Below are positions 6,554-8,574 of a DNA stretch of 8,574 bases, piece by piece (position 1 is the first letter of the stretch; the number at the start of each line of letters is the position of its first letter). Below the pieces are notes generated by a model, which ran no database searches, was not told the DNA's origin, and was given only the letters and a program-made list of their open reading frames with translations. The stretch is from JANXSD01 sp038206385 (GTDB taxonomy: Bacteria > Bacteroidota > Bacteroidia > AKYH767-A > OLB10), in contig JBBRAW010000131.1 in assembly GCA_038206385.1 (NCBI GenBank), forward strand, positions 1-8,574. The letters are read 5' to 3'. The position numbers and the translations under genes were made by a program.

Positions 6554-8574
6554 TTACATTGGATCAACATCGATTTGAATAATTAATCGACGGTTATCTG
6601 GATTAGCTTTAAACTTATCAATTGCTAGTGCGAGATTACGTTTGACCTCTGCAACACTTAGTTGTTTTTCTAACTTAATTAATACGTTTCTTAAAAAAAG
6701 ATTTCTCACACGAATTACCGTTGGCATTGTAGGTCCTAATACTCTATTTCCGAAAACCAATTTTAAATCTTTAACAAAAGCATTTGATGCGCGATCAATT
6801 TCTTTTTCGTCTTTATGCTTTAAACGAATTTCAATCAATCGAAAATAAGGCGGATAAGAAAATTTATAACGCTCGATTAATTCATGTTGATAAAAACCTC
6901 TGAAATCATGCTTCAATACATAACTTAATACAACAGATTCTGGATTATGAGTTTGGATTATTACTTTTCCAAATTGCTTACGTCCTGCTCGTCCGCTAAC
7001 TTGTGCTAGCAATTGAAATCCTCTTTCATGAGAACGAAAATCAGGATAATGAAATAGAGAATCGGCATTAATAATTCCAACAAGATTTACACGATCAAAA
7101 TCCAGACCTTTGGTTACCATTTGCGTTCCTACTAAAACATCTATCTCACCTTCTTCGAAAGCGGTTAAAATTCTAGAGAATGCAAGTTTGCTTCTTGTAG
7201 TATCATAATCTAAACGAGCGATCCTTGCCTCAGGAATTAACAATTGTAAATCTTCTTCGATACGCTCCGTACCATAACCTTTCATACGTAAATCATGATC
7301 ACCACAAGCATTGCATTTAGAAGGAAGATCTGTTAAATAACCACAATAATGGCATCTTAGCTCATGCTTATTTTTATGATACGTAAGTGCTACATCACAA
7401 TTCACACACAATGGAACCCATGAACAATTTGCACATTCTAAAAATGGTGCAAACCCTCTTCTATTTTGAAATAAAATCACTTGTTGCTTTTGTTGAATTG
7501 TCTCTTTAATTTGATCAACTAATGCTACAGAGAAATTTCCATTTACTAATTTTCTTTTTCGTGCTTCTTTTACGTCTATTAAAAACACTTCTGGCATTTC
7601 TAAATCAGCATGTCGTTTATCTAATGTCACTAAAGCATACTTCCCTGACAACGCATTAAAATAAGATTCTAAAGATGGTGTTGCAGTTCCTAAAAGTATT
7701 CTTGCATCTTGTTGAGAGGCTAGTACAACAGCTGCATCTCGTGAATTATAACGTGGTGAAGGATCTACTTGCTTGTAGGAGTTATCATGCTCTTCATCAA
7801 CGATAATTAAACCGAGTTTAGTAAAAGGCAAAAACACAGCTGAACGAGCGCCGATAATAATTTTTCCCCCTTGCTTTTCAGTTAATAAATTATCATCTAA
7901 TATTTTATTCCAAACCTCTACCCTTTCTTGTTCATTAAACCTCGAGTGATAAATAAGTAAACGGTTACCAAAATGTTTTAACAAACGATTAATCACTTGC
8001 GTTGTCAATGCGATTTCAGGTAAAAGATATAATACTTGTTTTCCTTCCATCAATACGTCTTCGATAAGATGAATATAAATTTCTGTTTTACCTGAAGAAG
8101 TAACACCGTGCAGCATTGTAACTTTTCCTTCATCAAAAGCGTACTTTATTTCCGTTAATGATTGTAATTGAAAAGCATTTAATTTTTTCGGTTCAATTAT
8201 TGGTCCATTGTAAACAGGTAATCGATCACTTTGTTGTTTAGTAAGAACAAATATATTTTTCTTTACAAGTTGAATTAAAACAGAGGCTGGAGTATTTGCT
8301 TTTTTTAATAAATAACTTTTTGAAATTGTATTTTGTTCTAAATCTTTACTAATTTTTAAATATGCGATTAACAAATCCACTTGTTTGGGAGCACGTTTTT
8401 CTAATTTATTTATGTGTTCAGCAAGTTGTTCATCGGATTTTGCGTCATCGTGTAAACTCACTAAATCGATATACCGAGGTTTATACTTTTCATTCATCTC
8501 CTCTTGCACTAAAACAACTTGATTAGAAATCAAATTTCGAATTACTGGCATTACATGTTTTAGTGAAAGTATTT
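6554..8574 (-). CDS. priA: Primosomal protein N' (PriA helicase), N-terminus beyond the window
   Basis: PriA is the superfamily 2 3'-to-5' DNA helicase that recognises stalled forks and reloads the replisome. Numbering from the Met at 8551, the ATPase core shows Walker A GVTSSGKTE (149-157), LLPEIALTTQV, IIIGARSAVF, the DEEH box (252-255) and GTATPS (288-293). The zinc-binding module inserted in the second helicase lobe has eight cysteines, C373, C376, C382, C385, C400, C403, C413 and C416. Motifs V and VI follow as GTQMVTKGLDF (475-485) and QVSGRAGR (517-524), then the C-terminal domain to DVDPM. The frame stays open upstream of that Met to the window edge (reading ILSLKHV), and the first part visible here resembles the end of the winged-helix region. 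I therefore regard the Met at 8551 as internal and the gene as 5'-incomplete: the 3'-DNA-end-binding domain and most of the winged helix, roughly 150-190 residues, lie off the right edge. All catalytic residues seen are intact. Housekeeping gene, no accessory context. Confidence 0.95.
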   Translation of the reverse strand, partial: ILSLKHVMPVIRNLISNQVVLVQEEMNEKYKPRYIDLVSLHDDAKSDEQLAEHINKLEKRAPKQVDLLIAYLKISKDLEQNTISKSYLLKKANTPASVLIQLVKKNIFVLTKQQSDRLPVYNGPIIEPKKLNAFQLQSLTEIKYAFDEGKVTMLHGVTSSGKTEIYIHLIEDVLMEGKQVLYLLPEIALTTQVINRLLKHFGNRLLIYHSRFNEQERVEVWNKILDDNLLTEKQGGKIIIGARSAVFLPFTKLGLIIVDEEHDNSYKQVDPSPRYNSRDAAVVLASQQDARILLGTATPSLESYFNALSGKYALVTLDKRHADLEMPEVFLIDVKEARKRKLVNGNFSVALVDQIKETIQQKQQVILFQNRRGFAPFLECANCSWVPLCVNCDVALTYHKNKHELRCHYCGYLTDLPSKCNACGDHDLRMKGYGTERIEEDLQLLIPEARIARLDYDTTRSKLAFSRILTAFEEGEIDVLVGTQMVTKGLDFDRVNLVGIINADSLFHYPDFRSHERGFQLLAQVSGRAGRKQFGKVIIQTHNPESVVLSYVLKHDFRGFYQHELIERYKFSYPPYFRLIEIRLKHKDEKEIDRASNAFVKDLKLVFGNRVLGPTMPTVIRVRNLFLRNVLIKLEKQLSVAEVKRNLALAIDKFKANPDNRRLIIQIDVDPM

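Noticed and set aside
6642..6848. 68-codon plus-strand frame inside priA
   Set aside because: It lies wholly antisense to the conserved C-terminal part of priA and its translation (Ser/Phe/Leu rich) looks like a shadow frame with no domain.
8549..8551. Met at 8551 as a true start of a short PriA
   Set aside because: The frame is open to the window edge and family members have about 150-190 more N-terminal residues, so the gene is simply cut by the window.

Overview
The window looks like a piece of an AT-rich Bacteroidota chromosome; the genus cannot be told from the sequence. The evidence is a CarboxypepD_reg-type TonB-dependent receptor, a secreted MORN_2-repeat protein, a coiled-coil lipoprotein of a Bacteroidota-type family, several TAnnTTTG promoter boxes (the Bacteroidota -7 consensus), and no Shine-Dalgarno sequences in front of the genes.

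Left part (1-669, all minus strand) is a decaying accessory patch. It holds a Bro-N/antirepressor-like gene that runs off the left edge and carries an in-frame stop at codon 48. Just upstream is a 34-codon open frame whose stop overlaps the Bro-N start as ATGA. Upstream of that is a secreted kelch-repeat protein that ends after about two blades, at the point where the 34-codon frame opens. About 620 bases of AT-rich DNA with no recognisable gene follow (670-1290).

The rest (1291-8574) is ordinary chromosome. A promoter drives a coiled-coil lipoprotein gene (1344-2207), which is closed by a strong intrinsic terminator. Then comes a PlsC-type acyltransferase (2347-2892), convergent with a MORN_2-repeat secreted protein (3619-2903, minus). 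That gene is divergent from a large TonB-dependent receptor (3729-6542), which in turn is convergent with priA (minus), whose N-terminus lies beyond the right edge. Gaps between convergent stops are only 10-11 bases.

The intact genes concern the cell envelope (lipoprotein, phospholipid acylation, outer-membrane transport, exported repeat protein) plus replication restart. Strands alternate gene by gene, so there is no operon joining them and no sign of a shared pathway. I found no convincing undescribed system. The most unusual stretch is the broken left end, where gene fragments appear to have been joined.
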